A stretch of DNA of 64,000 nucleotides from the NCBI RefSeq assembly GCF_900199215.1, contig NZ_FZQA01000002.1, positions 62,001 through 126,000 on the forward strand, written 5' to 3'. Shown here in pieces: positions 49,875 through 58,893 of the stretch. The stretch comes from Amphiplicatus metriothermophilus (GTDB taxonomy: Bacteria > Pseudomonadota > Alphaproteobacteria > Caulobacterales > Parvularculaceae). The translations under genes and the position numbers were made by a program. The notes beneath the pieces were generated by a model. The model was not told the DNA's origin. It saw nothing but the letters and a program-made list of their open reading frames with translations, and ran no database searches. Every line of letters starts with the position of its first letter. Position 1 is the first letter of the stretch.

Positions 49875-51320
49875 TTGTTGAAGCCCCGGCCGGTTCCATT
49901 GCAGCTCCCGCCCGAAAAGCGCGCCCGTTTGCTGAAATTCCTCGGCGCCTTGCCCGACGCGACGGCGGCGCGCCTGTTCGCCGCGCTCGAGCATGACCGG
50001 GCGCGCGGCGGGCGCGGCCTGCCCCATGACGCGCTGCTCGATGATTTGCGCCGGCGGCTGCAGGCGCAGGAAGCGGCGTTTCCGAAGCGCCCCCCCACGG
50101 CCAAGCGACGCTTTTTCACGCCGGCGGAGGATCTCTTCGTCGGCCATCGCGCGGGCCGAAAGCGGCCGGCGCGGATCGCGCGGGAGTCGATCAATCCGAT
50201 CTGGGATCTCGTCATGAGCGACCCGGCCTGCGCCGAGACGGCGCGGGCGGCGGCGGCCCTCGACCAGGCTTACGTCGAAGGCGCGCGGTCGACGGACGGG
50301 CTCGAAGCGGCGATGTTCGACGCGGCGGCGCGCAACATCGGACGGCTCGCGGCGCGGGCCGGGCAGGAGCCGGGACTGCGCGCCGATCTGATCGCGCGGC
50401 TGGGCGGGGCCGGACGGTTCGAGGATTTCGCCGAGCTCGGGCGGATTCTCGCCGCCGCCGGACCGATACGGGCGCTGCAGGAGACGTTCCCCAAGCCGGT
50501 CGCCGCGCTGACGGAAGAGGACGTTTTCGAGGTTCGCCGGCTCTATGCGGCGGCGCGCGCGGCCGACGCGGGGAGCGCGCCCTACCTGCTCCTTGTGCTG
50601 ACGGCGCGGATGGAGACGCCGTGGCGCGCGCTTTCCGTCTATTACCATCTGGCGCGCGCGCGCGATCCGGCGCTCGGCGATTTCGCGGACGAGGCGGGCG
50701 TCGTCATCGAGACGCTTTTCGACGATCTCGAAGTCGCGGCGCGCGGGCTCGAACGTGACGCGAACGGGCCGTTCGACGCCGACGACGCCGGCCTGCGGCT
50801 CCGGCATTTCGCGGATTTCGCCGAGGGGCTCGCCGCCGAGGCGCGCGCGGGCGAGGACATGGTCACGCTTAACCGCGTCGAAGCCTGCCGCGACATCGCC
50901 GGCGAGGCGCTCGCGCGCTTCGCCGAGCAGTCGCTCACCGCCCTGCGGCGCGCGATGCCGGTGCGTCACGCCGGCGGCGCGAGCCGGTTGATGGCGCTCA
51001 GGCCGGACTATGCGCGGCCGTTGCCGGCCCAAGCGGTCTCAGCCGCGCGGGAGGCGGCGCAGTTTCTCGCGGCTGCGCCGGGTCTGGCCAGGCGGCTCCA
51101 TCGCGCGCCCGCAGCGGCGGGCGTCGTCGAGGACGCCGTCGCGGAAACGCGCCGCTATCTGAGCGACCTCGTCGTCGAGATCCGGGCCGCCGAAGGCGAG
51201 GATCGCGCCGCCGCGCGCCGGCATATGGAGACGGCCGTCGACATCGCCGCGCCCCTGCTGCCGGGCGACGAACTCGGCGTGCTGCGCGAGCGTGCCCACG
51301 CCGCGGCCCTGTCGGCGTGA
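49875..51320 (+). CDS. Large Ala/Arg-rich helical protein of unknown function
   Basis: 481-aa protein that I do not recognise. It starts at TTG 49875 (or the adjacent TTG 49878), with GAAGGA 8 nt upstream and an in-frame stop just before. No signal peptide or transmembrane helix is visible. The sequence is almost entirely predicted helix, rich in Ala, Arg, Asp and Glu, with an acidic middle (DEAGVVIETLFDDLEVAARG) and RRFFTPAEDLFVGHRAGRKR near residue 80. Repeated short helices suggest an all-alpha scaffold or regulator. It is divergent from the hybrid kinase, so a link to its signalling is possible. Confidence 0.7.
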   Translation: MLKPRPVPLQLPPEKRARLLKFLGALPDATAARLFAALEHDRARGGRGLPHDALLDDLRRRLQAQEAAFPKRPPTAKRRFFTPAEDLFVGHRAGRKRPARIARESINPIWDLVMSDPACAETARAAAALDQAYVEGARSTDGLEAAMFDAAARNIGRLAARAGQEPGLRADLIARLGGAGRFEDFAELGRILAAAGPIRALQETFPKPVAALTEEDVFEVRRLYAAARAADAGSAPYLLLVLTARMETPWRALSVYYHLARARDPALGDFADEAGVVIETLFDDLEVAARGLERDANGPFDADDAGLRLRHFADFAEGLAAEARAGEDMVTLNRVEACRDIAGEALARFAEQSLTALRRAMPVRHAGGASRLMALRPDYARPLPAQAVSAAREAAQFLAAAPGLARRLHRAPAAAGVVEDAVAETRRYLSDLVVEIRAAEGEDRAAARRHMETAVDIAAPLLPGDELGVLRERAHAAALSA

Positions 51321-51427
51321 TTTGCTGAAATCCTGCCGGCGGAGCCGGCTGCGCCCGTCGCGGGCGGCCGACCGGCCATCCGGCCATGACGCGCCGTCGG
51401 CGCCCCTCGCCGGCCGGGCTTGACGCG

Positions 51428-51469
51428 CGCGCCGCCAGAAACTAACTTACCAGTCAGTTAGTTTCTGGC
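51428..51469. promoter_or_regulatory. 42-bp near-perfect palindrome, TetR operator
   Basis: Arms 51428-51443 and 51454-51469 (16 bp each) are perfect inverted repeats; three of the five pairs in the central 10 bp also match. The inner part (ACTAAC...GTTAGT around TTACCAGTCA) resembles operators of efflux-controlling TetR proteins. It ends 19 bp before the tetR start codon. Confidence 0.75.
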
Positions 51470-51488
51470 GCGAAAGGCGCGACCAACG

Positions 51489-52163
51489 ATGGGCGCGGCC
51501 AGGCGGAGCAGGGAAGAACGGGCCGGAGAAAGAACCGGGACGCGGCGGCCGCGCTGGCGCCGGCGCGCCGAGGAGCGCCCCGACGAGATCCTCGACGCGG
51601 CGCTGGCGGAGTTCGACGAGCGCGGGTTCGACGCCACCCGCGTCGAAGACGTCGCCGCGCGGGCGGGCATCTCCAAGGCCGGCGTCTATCTCTATTTCGA
51701 CAGCAAGGAGGAGATCCTGCGCGGCCTCGTGGAGCGCGAGATCGCGCCGGTGGCGCGGCGGATGCGCGCGCTCGCCGAGGCCGGAGGCGACGATCCGGTC
51801 GCGACGCTCGGCGCCATCGTGGCGGCGATGATGACGCTCATCGAAAACCCGCGCGTCTTCGCCGTGCCGCGACTCGTTCTGTCCGTAAGCGGACGTTTTC
51901 CGGAGATCGGCGTCCATTATCGCAAGAACGTGGTGGAGGAGGGGCTCGCCGCCTTTTCCGCGTTGCTCGCCGCCGGGATCGAGAAAGGCGCGTTCCGGCC
52001 CGTCGATCCGACCACGGCCGCGCGCGCCATGATCGGACCGATCCTCATTCACGCCATGTGGACGCATGTGCTGGGCGGCGAGACAGGAGACGCGCCGCCA
52101 GCGGAAAGAGCGCGCGCGCATGTCGATCTCCTGATGCGCGGCCTCAGGGCGCAGGCGGCGTGA
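51489..52163 (+). CDS. TetR-family transcriptional regulator
   Basis: 224-aa repressor. After a basic 28-residue N-terminal extension comes the TetR helix-turn-helix (DEILDAALAEFDERGFDATR, then VEDVAARAGISKAGVYLYFD). The C-terminal ligand domain is of the AcrR/YbiH kind. The palindrome at 51428-51469 just upstream implies autoregulation. It is the first gene of a four-gene efflux operon, and its stop overlaps the start of the HlyD-like gene (GTGA). Confidence 0.92.
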   Translation: MGAARRSREERAGERTGTRRPRWRRRAEERPDEILDAALAEFDERGFDATRVEDVAARAGISKAGVYLYFDSKEEILRGLVEREIAPVARRMRALAEAGGDDPVATLGAIVAAMMTLIENPRVFAVPRLVLSVSGRFPEIGVHYRKNVVEEGLAAFSALLAAGIEKGAFRPVDPTTAARAMIGPILIHAMWTHVLGGETGDAPPAERARAHVDLLMRGLRAQAA

Positions 52164-53047
52164 CGGTCCGGCTCGCATATGCGCTCGCGGCGGCGCTGGC
52201 GGCGTCCTGCGCGCAGGAACAGCCGCGCGCGCTGTCGGGCTATGTCGAAGCGGATTATCTGTATATGGCCCCGCAGGAGGCCGGCGTGGTCTCCGAGCTC
52301 GCCGTGACGGAAGGCGACGGCGTCGCTTCGGGCGATCTCCTGTTCCGTCTCGATCCGGCGCGCATGGCTTATGCGGCCGCGCGCGCGGCGGCGGCCGCCG
52401 CCGCGGCCGAGACGCGCGCGGCCGAATCCGGCGTGCTCGATCAGGCGGTCGCCGAGGCGCAGGCCGAGTTCGCGCGCGCCCGCGACGCCTATGCGCGCGC
52501 GAAAGCGCTGCATGAGGACGGCTTCGTCTCCGAGGCGCGCCTCGACGACGAGCGCGCCCGTTACGAGGCGGCGACGGCGCGGCTCGAACGCGCGCTCGCC
52601 GAACGCGAAGCGGCGCGGCGGGAATGGCGATCGGCCGAATCGGAGGCCGACCTCGCCCGCCGGCGGCTCGCCGATCTCGCCGTTCATGCGCCTGCGGCGG
52701 GGCGCATCGAGCGCGTCTATCGCCGCGTCGGCGAAGTCGTCGCCGCCGGCGATCCGGTGGTCGCGTTGCTGCCGCCGGAGAACGTTAAGATCCGCTTCTT
52801 TGCGCCGGAGCCGATGCTCGCATCCTTCGCGCCGGGCGACGAGGTGGCCTTTTCCTGCGACGGTTGCGTTGCGGAGCGCCGTGCACGGATCATCTTCATT
52901 GCGACGCAGCCGCAGTTCACTCCGCCGGTGATCTACAGCCTCAAGGAGCGCGAAAAGCTCATGTTCCTGATAGAGGCTCGCCCGCTCGAACCGCAGGGGC
53001 TGCGGCCCGGCCTGCCGGTGGACGTCAAGGCGCCCGGCCATGGCTGA
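52160..53047 (+). CDS. HlyD-family membrane-fusion lipoprotein
   Basis: 295-aa periplasmic adaptor of an ABC exporter. A lipoprotein-like signal (ALAAALAASCAQ, C17) is followed by a first half-lipoyl segment (YMAPQEAGVVSELAVTEGDG), a long coiled-coil hairpin (about residues 65-170, almost all Ala/Glu/Arg), the second lipoyl half (HAPAAGRIERVYRRVGEVV) and a beta-barrel. It starts with GTG overlapping the tetR stop and overlaps the ATPase gene by 8 nt. It resembles YbhG/YhiI adaptors. Confidence 0.9.
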   Translation: MTVRLAYALAAALAASCAQEQPRALSGYVEADYLYMAPQEAGVVSELAVTEGDGVASGDLLFRLDPARMAYAAARAAAAAAAAETRAAESGVLDQAVAEAQAEFARARDAYARAKALHEDGFVSEARLDDERARYEAATARLERALAEREAARREWRSAESEADLARRRLADLAVHAPAAGRIERVYRRVGEVVAAGDPVVALLPPENVKIRFFAPEPMLASFAPGDEVAFSCDGCVAERRARIIFIATQPQFTPPVIYSLKEREKLMFLIEARPLEPQGLRPGLPVDVKAPGHG

Positions 53048-53981
53048 CCGCGAGCTCGTCATCGACGTCAGGGGGCTGACGAAACGCTTCGGCGACAAAA
53101 CGGTCGTCGATCATTTCGATCTCGCGGCGCCCAGGGGGCTCATCTACGGCTTTCTCGGGCCCAACGGCTCGGGCAAGACGACGACCATCCGCATGGTCTG
53201 CGGCCTGCTGAGGCCGGACGCGGGATCAGGAACCTGCCTCGGCTATGACGTGCTCGCGGAAAGCCGCAAGATCAAGGCGCGGGTCGGCTACATGACGCAG
53301 CGCTTCTCGCTGTACGAAGACCTTTCGATCCGCGAGAATCTCGAATTTTTCGTACGGCTCTACGGCATGGATCGCGGGCGCCGGCGGGTCGACGCCGCGC
53401 TCGCCGAACTGGGCCTGTCAGGGCGCGCGAAACAGCTCGCCGGACGGCTCTCCGGCGGCTGGAAACAGCGCCTCGCGCTCGCCGCCTGCATGATCCACGA
53501 GCCGGAGCTTCTGCTGCTCGACGAACCGACGGCCGGCGTCGACCCGAAAGCGCGCCGTGATTTCTGGGATGCGATTCGTCAATATGCGGCGCAGGGCGTG
53601 ACGACGCTCGTATCAACTCACTACATGGACGAGGCGGTTCAGTGCGACCGGATCGCCTATATCGCTTACGGAAAGAAACTGATCGACGCGCCGAGCAGGG
53701 ATATTCCTTCTCAGGTCGGGCTCAAAGGCTTCAAGGTCCATGCCGACGACCTCGACGAGGCCGAACGCCGGCTCAAAGGCGCGCCGGGCGTCGAGGTGCT
53801 CGCGCGCTTCGGCGTCGTCATTCACGTCTGCGGGCGGGACGTCCGCGCGCTCGCGCGCGCCGTCGAACGCATCCGCGGCCTTGAAGGCGGGCGCGCCGAT
53901 CGTTTCGAGCCGGGCCTTGAAGAAGCGTTCATCTTTCTGATGAGCGAAGTCGCCGACAACTTCAACGGGGCGGGGCCGTGA
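53040..53981 (+). CDS. ABC transporter ATP-binding protein
   Basis: 313-aa ATPase of an efflux-type ABC transporter. Walker A GPNGSGKTT, Q-loop YMTQRFSLYEDLS, signature LSGGWKQRLALA, Walker B LLLLDEPTAGVDP and the H-loop VSTHYMDEA are all present. The C-terminal extension (about 220-313) is typical of drug or polymer exporters of the YbhF/NodI type. Single nucleotide-binding domain, so it should act as a dimer with the next gene product. Confidence 0.95.
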   Translation: MADRELVIDVRGLTKRFGDKTVVDHFDLAAPRGLIYGFLGPNGSGKTTTIRMVCGLLRPDAGSGTCLGYDVLAESRKIKARVGYMTQRFSLYEDLSIRENLEFFVRLYGMDRGRRRVDAALAELGLSGRAKQLAGRLSGGWKQRLALAACMIHEPELLLLDEPTAGVDPKARRDFWDAIRQYAAQGVTTLVSTHYMDEAVQCDRIAYIAYGKKLIDAPSRDIPSQVGLKGFKVHADDLDEAERRLKGAPGVEVLARFGVVIHVCGRDVRALARAVERIRGLEGGRADRFEPGLEEAFIFLMSEVADNFNGAGP

Positions 53982-55105
53982 TTTCGCTTTCCCGCATCCT
54001 CGCCGTCTTCGCGAAGGAGCTGGTGCAGATGCGGCGCGACCGGCTCACCTTCGCCATTATGATCATGGTGCCGATCATGCAGCTCGCGCTGTTCGGCTTC
54101 GCCATCGACACCGACCCGCGCCATCTGCCGACGGCGGTCGAGCTCAAGGACGACGGCCCGCTCACGCGCAGTTTTCTCGCCTCGCTGCGGCAGTCCGCTT
54201 ATGTCGACATCGTGACGATCGCGCGCCGCGAAGGCGAGGGCGAGCGCCTGCTTCGGGCGGGAAAGATTTCCTTCCTGATCGTCGTGCCGGAGAATTTCGA
54301 GCGCGATTTCGTGCGCGGCGCGCGGCCGGAGATCCTGTTCGCCGCCGATGCGACCGACCCTGTGGCCTCAAGCGGCGCCATCGCGGCGGCCCGCGAGATC
54401 GCCGCGCGCGCCTTCGCGCCGGAGCTCGATCGTCTGCCGACGCGGCTCAGGGGCGCGCCGGCGCCGTTCGAGATCATCGTGCATCGCCGATATAATCCCG
54501 CCGGGGTGACCGCATTCAACATCGTGCCCGGGCTGCTCGGCGTCATCCTGACGATGACGCTCATCATGATAACGTCGATCGCGCTCACCCGGGAGAACGA
54601 GCGCGGCACTATCGAGGCGCTGCTTTCCACGCCCGTCCTTCCCGTCGAGGTGATGATCGGCAAGACGACGCCCTACATTCTCGTCGGGGTCATTCAGACG
54701 GCCATCGTGCTCGGCGCGGCGGCCCATGTCTTCCGCATTCCTTTCGAAGGCGCGCCCGGCGCCTTCGCGCTGGCGGCGGCGCTGTTCATTTTCACCAATC
54801 TGATGCTGGGCTACATGATCTCCACCGTCGCCAAGACCCAGATGCAGGCGATGCAGATGACTTTCTTCGTCTTCCTGCCGTCGATCCTGCTCTCGGGCTT
54901 CATGTTTCCCTTCGCGGCGATGCCGGGCTGGGCGCAGGCGATCGGGCAATGCCTGCCGATCACGCATTTTTTACGCATCGTGCGCGAGGTGATGCTCAAA
55001 GGCGCAGGTCTCGCCGACATCACGGGCGATCTCGTTCCGCTCGCCGTCATTTTCGCGGTCCTGGCCGTCGCGGCGCTCACGCGATTTCGACGGACGCTTG
55101 ATTGA
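53978..55105 (+). CDS. ABC-2 type transporter permease
   Basis: 375-aa membrane component of the ABC-2/YhhJ-YbhR family. One N-terminal transmembrane helix (about 22-42), a large periplasmic domain (about 45-175) and five C-terminal helices (about 180-370) include TSIALTRENERGTIEALLST, the family signature. The start is GTG 53978, overlapping the ATPase gene by 4 nt. With the HlyD-like protein it should form a tripartite-like exporter; an outer-membrane TolC is not in the window. Confidence 0.93.
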   Translation: MISLSRILAVFAKELVQMRRDRLTFAIMIMVPIMQLALFGFAIDTDPRHLPTAVELKDDGPLTRSFLASLRQSAYVDIVTIARREGEGERLLRAGKISFLIVVPENFERDFVRGARPEILFAADATDPVASSGAIAAAREIAARAFAPELDRLPTRLRGAPAPFEIIVHRRYNPAGVTAFNIVPGLLGVILTMTLIMITSIALTRENERGTIEALLSTPVLPVEVMIGKTTPYILVGVIQTAIVLGAAAHVFRIPFEGAPGAFALAAALFIFTNLMLGYMISTVAKTQMQAMQMTFFVFLPSILLSGFMFPFAAMPGWAQAIGQCLPITHFLRIVREVMLKGAGLADITGDLVPLAVIFAVLAVAALTRFRRTLD

Positions 55106-55178
55106 GAAAGCGCCTGAGCCGGGATGACGCCGTCCGTTGCGGCGCGTACTATCGGGATAGCGGAAAGGGAGGCCATCC

Positions 55179-56399
55179 GTGCCCGAATCGACAAGGAAGA
55201 TCGAGTTCGACGGCTCGCAGGACGCCCGGCTCGCCGCCGCTCTGGAGCTGCCTTCAGGCAAGCCGCGGGCTTTCGCCCTGTTCGCGCACTGCTTCTCCTG
55301 CACCAAGGACATCAAGGCGGCGCGCGAAATCGCCCGCGCGCTGCGCGCCGAAGGCTTCGCCGTGCTGCGTTTCGATTTCACCGGCCTTGGTGCTTCGGAA
55401 GGCGATTTCGCCAACACCAATTTCTCCTCCAATGTGGAGGATCTGCTGAAAGCGGCGGACTTCCTGCGCCGAGAGTTCGAAGCGCCGTCGGTCGTCATCG
55501 GCCATTCGCTCGGCGGCGCCGCGGCGATCGTCGCGGCGACGCGGATTCCCGAAACAAAGGGCGTCGCCGTCATCGCCGCGCCGGCCGAATCCGCCCATGT
55601 GGCGCGGCATATCGAGGAGAAGCGCGAAGAAATCGAAAAGAACGGCTACGCCACCGTTTCGCTGGCGGGTCGTCCGTTCACGATCAAAAAGCAGTTCCTC
55701 GACGACCTGGACCGCGACAGGGTGCTCGCCGCCGCGGCCGCGCTCAAGAAGCCGATGCTCGTCCTGCATTCGCCGCTGGACGAGATCGTCGGGGTGGAGA
55801 ACGCCACGAAGATCTTTCTCGCCGCGAAGCATCCCAAGAGCTTCGTCAGTCTCGACAGGGCCGATCACCTGCTGCGCGATCCGAGGGACGCCCGCTACGC
55901 CGGCGCCGTCATCGCCGCCTGGGCGAGCCGCTATCTGCCGGGCGTGGCGTCGGACGCAGACGAAAGCGACAGGCTGGAAATGCGCCGCGCGGACGGGCTC
56001 GACGGCGGCGAGGCCGTGCTGATCGCCGAACGCCGCTATGCGACGGCCGCCTCGGCGGGCGGGCACAAATTCGTCGTGGACGCGGACGAGGAAGACGGCG
56101 GCGATGGGCTCGGCCCCAACCCTACGCGCCTCGTCGAGGCGGCGCTCGCCGCTTGCTCGGCCATCACCCTGCGCATGTATGCGGAGCGGAAAGGCTGGGA
56201 GCTGGAAACCCTGAAGGTGACCGTCAAGCGAGCCGAAGGCGAGGGGGCGCACCTTGCGCGCACGCTCGAAAAAACGGTCGCCGCGGAAGGCCCTGAACTC
56301 GACGAGGAGAAGCGCGCGCGGCTGCTTGAGATCGCCGACCGATGCCCGGTCAACAGAATGCTCGCGGACGGCGTGAAAATCGTCTCGCGGCTCGCCTGA
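55179..56399 (+). CDS. Alpha/beta hydrolase - OsmC fusion protein
   Basis: 406-aa two-domain protein. Residues 1-255 form an alpha/beta hydrolase (nucleophile S104 in IGHSLGGAAAIVAA, FAHCFSCTKDIKAAREIARA near the oxyanion region, late His in DRADHLL). Residues about 265-406 form an OsmC/Ohr-like domain (ADEEDGGDGLGPNPTRLVEA, LAACSAITLRMYAERKG and CPVNRMLADGV) with the two peroxidatic-type cysteines. This fusion is a known architecture in proteobacteria and is inferred to act in organic-peroxide or thioester detoxification. The start is GTG 55179 after GGGAGG. Confidence 0.9.
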   Translation: MPESTRKIEFDGSQDARLAAALELPSGKPRAFALFAHCFSCTKDIKAAREIARALRAEGFAVLRFDFTGLGASEGDFANTNFSSNVEDLLKAADFLRREFEAPSVVIGHSLGGAAAIVAATRIPETKGVAVIAAPAESAHVARHIEEKREEIEKNGYATVSLAGRPFTIKKQFLDDLDRDRVLAAAAALKKPMLVLHSPLDEIVGVENATKIFLAAKHPKSFVSLDRADHLLRDPRDARYAGAVIAAWASRYLPGVASDADESDRLEMRRADGLDGGEAVLIAERRYATAASAGGHKFVVDADEEDGGDGLGPNPTRLVEAALAACSAITLRMYAERKGWELETLKVTVKRAEGEGAHLARTLEKTVAAEGPELDEEKRARLLEIADRCPVNRMLADGVKIVSRLA

Positions 56400-56543
56400 T
56401 TCGTTTAACGATTTTTAATCCGCCGGGCTCGCTTCCGCCTTGGTCGGGCCCTAAATAGTTCCGACGAACAGGAAAATCGAATCGCAGGCCGATTCCCGAA
56501 ACAGCGACCCTGGACGGGGGCGCGGCAAGAGGATGCAGGACTT

Positions 56544-58049
56544 ATGAGCGTATCGAAAAAATCCGGAACCGGCGCCCTCAGGGCGGGCGCGATCGGCGCG
56601 GCGGCGGGCGTCGTCGCGGCGCTCGGCGTGATCAGCATGACGGCCGAGGCCCAGCAGGCGCCCCGGTTGCTCGCCCCGCCCGTCGCGGCAGACGGCACGC
56701 TGTCCTTCGCTGATCTCGTCGAGCGCGTCCGCCCTGCGGTCGTGAGCGTGCTCGTCGAGCGCGAGGTCCAGCGTCCGCAGCTGCCCAGCCAGCTCGAGGA
56801 GTTTTTCCGCTTCCGGTTCGGCGATCCCGACGATTTCTTCGGCTCGCCTTTCGGCGAGGAAGGAACCGAGCGCATGCAGGCCCAGGGCTCCGGCTTCTTC
56901 GTGGACGGCGAAGGCCATATCGTCACCAACAACCATGTGATCGACGGCGCCGACCGCATACAGGTGCGCCTCAACGACGGCGCGGTCCTCTCGGCGGAGC
57001 TGGTCGGCGCCGACCCGCTCACCGATCTCGCCGTGCTGAAGGTCGATCCGCCGAAGAATCAGCCCTTCGTGAAATTCGCTGAGGACGTGAATCTGCGCGT
57101 CGGCGACTGGGTCGTCGCGGTCGGCAACCCGTTCGGCCTTTCGGGCACGGTGACGGCGGGCATCGTTTCGGCCATCGGCGGGGAAGGGCGCGACGCGACC
57201 TATGTCGACTTCATCCAGATCGACGCGCCGATCAATCGCGGCAATTCCGGCGGGCCCACCTTCGATCTCAAGGGACGGGTCGTGGGCGTGAACACGGCCA
57301 TCTATTCGACGAACGGCGGCAATATGGGCATCGGCTTCGCCATCCCGGCGCGCGTGGCCAAGGAGACGGTGGCGCAGCTCATCCGGAACGGCTCGGTCGT
57401 GCGCGGCTGGCTCGGCGTGTCGATTCAGCCGGTGACGACGGAGATCGCCGCCGCTCTCGGCCGCAAGGAGGCGAAAGGCGCGCTCGTCGCCGAAGTCATC
57501 CCCGACACGCCGGCCGAGCGCGCGGGCTTCCGCAGCGGCGACCTCGTGCTGGCGCTTGAGGGCAAGGAGATCGCCGATCCGCGCGATCTCACGCGCAGCG
57601 TCGCGGCGTTGCCCCCCGGCCAGAAGGTGAAGGTTCGGGTGCTGCGCGACGGTTCAGAGCGGACCTTGACCGTCACCCTCGGCTCGCGCGACGAATCGCC
57701 GGCCGCCGCGAACCGGCCGGAACCGCGCGGCGGCGAGGACAGCCTGTCGACCGATCTCGGACTCAGGGTTTCGGAGCTCAACGGTCCGTTGCGCCAGCAG
57801 TTCCGCATTCCCGAAGACGTGCGCGGCGTCGTCGTCACCGGCGTGCGCCGCGGCAGCCCGGCCGAGACGGCGGGGCTCAGAACCGGAATGGTGATTCTCG
57901 AAGTGGACGGCGCGCCGGCGACCTCGCCGAACGCCCTCAAGAAGGTTATCGAGGACGCCCAAAAAGCCGGCAAGGAGGCGGTGCTGATGCGGTTCCAGGC
58001 CGGCGAAGTCAAACAGTTCGGCGCGTTGCCCCTGAAAACGGCCGAGTAG
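56544..58049 (+). CDS. Do/DegP-family periplasmic serine protease
   Basis: 501-aa HtrA-type protease and chaperone. A signal-anchor or Sec signal (AAAGVVAALGVISMTAEA, cleavage after AEA) is followed by a trypsin-like domain with the catalytic triad H131 (TNNHVIDGAD), D161 (LTDLAVLKVD) and S235 (NRGNSGGPTF), then two PDZ domains (about 290-375 and 405-495). Degrades or refolds envelope proteins. It is followed at 82 bp by an OmpR-type response regulator. Confidence 0.96.
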   Translation: MSVSKKSGTGALRAGAIGAAAGVVAALGVISMTAEAQQAPRLLAPPVAADGTLSFADLVERVRPAVVSVLVEREVQRPQLPSQLEEFFRFRFGDPDDFFGSPFGEEGTERMQAQGSGFFVDGEGHIVTNNHVIDGADRIQVRLNDGAVLSAELVGADPLTDLAVLKVDPPKNQPFVKFAEDVNLRVGDWVVAVGNPFGLSGTVTAGIVSAIGGEGRDATYVDFIQIDAPINRGNSGGPTFDLKGRVVGVNTAIYSTNGGNMGIGFAIPARVAKETVAQLIRNGSVVRGWLGVSIQPVTTEIAAALGRKEAKGALVAEVIPDTPAERAGFRSGDLVLALEGKEIADPRDLTRSVAALPPGQKVKVRVLRDGSERTLTVTLGSRDESPAAANRPEPRGGEDSLSTDLGLRVSELNGPLRQQFRIPEDVRGVVVTGVRRGSPAETAGLRTGMVILEVDGAPATSPNALKKVIEDAQKAGKEAVLMRFQAGEVKQFGALPLKTAE

Positions 58050-58131
58050 AGCGAGTAAAGCATGCCCGCGTCGCTCCCGCCTGGCGCAGGCGGCCGGCGC
58101 GGGCGGCGCGCGCCTGGCGCGATAGGGACGG

Positions 58132-58815
58132 ATGATGCGAATCCTGCTGGTGGAAGACGACGCCGAAGCGGCGGCCTATGTCGCCAAGGGCCTGCGCGAA
58201 GCCGGTCACGTGGTCGATCACGCCCTCGACGGCGAGACCGGTCTCAACATGGCCGGCGCGGGCGACTACGACGCCTATGTGATCGACCGCATGCTGCCGA
58301 AGCTGGACGGCGTGTCGCTGCTGACCCGGCGGCGCGAGGACGGCGACGAAACCCCGGCGCTGTTTCTGTCCGCGCTCGGAGAGGTGGACGACCGGGTGAC
58401 CGGCTTCAAGGCCGGCGGCGACGATTATCTGGTGAAGCCCTACGCCTTTCCGGAGCTGCTCGCCCGGGTCGAGGCGCTCGGCCGGCGCCGGAGCGCGCCT
58501 GCGAAGGTCACCACGCGCTATGTCGTCGGCGATCTCGAAATGGATCTGCTTACGCGCACGGTGCGCCGGGCCGGCCGCAAGATCGATCTTCAGCCGCGCG
58601 AGTTCCGCCTGCTCGAATATCTGATGCGGCACGCAGGCCATGTGGTCACCCGCACCATGCTGCTGGAGAACGTCTGGGAGTATCACTTCGATCCGCAGAC
58701 GAACGTCATCGACGTGCACATCTCCCGCCTGCGCGCCAAGATCGACAAGGATTTCGATAAGCCCTTGCTGAAGACCATCCGGGGCGCGGGCTACACCATT
58801 TCCGAGTCGGATTAG
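58132..58815 (+). CDS. OmpR-family response regulator
   Basis: 227-aa regulator. The receiver domain has acidic pocket EDD (8-10), phospho-acceptor D52 (VIDRMLP) and conserved K in YLVKPYAF. The C-terminal winged helix (PREFRLLEYLMRHAGHVVTR, then VIDVHISRLRAKID) is of the CzcR/QseB-like branch. Two adjacent ATG codons (58132, 58135) are possible starts. The cognate sensor kinase usually encoded next to such genes is not present here. Confidence 0.95.
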   Translation: MMRILLVEDDAEAAAYVAKGLREAGHVVDHALDGETGLNMAGAGDYDAYVIDRMLPKLDGVSLLTRRREDGDETPALFLSALGEVDDRVTGFKAGGDDYLVKPYAFPELLARVEALGRRRSAPAKVTTRYVVGDLEMDLLTRTVRRAGRKIDLQPREFRLLEYLMRHAGHVVTRTMLLENVWEYHFDPQTNVIDVHISRLRAKIDKDFDKPLLKTIRGAGYTISESD

Positions 58816-58893
58816 CCGGCGTCCGGCCGGGACGTGGCCAAATCCGGCGGAGCGCTTTATATCAGCCTCGACCCGAGCCGCCGGACTGCGCCC

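Noticed and set aside
56405-56418. TTAA-N6-TTAA upstream of the Do-type protease as a CtrA site
   Set aside because: The CtrA consensus needs a 7-bp spacer; here it is 6. The region is also simply AT-rich.
58816-58893. preQ1 riboswitch upstream of queF
   Set aside because: The leader is short and GC-rich and does not show the characteristic C-rich loop and A-rich tail.
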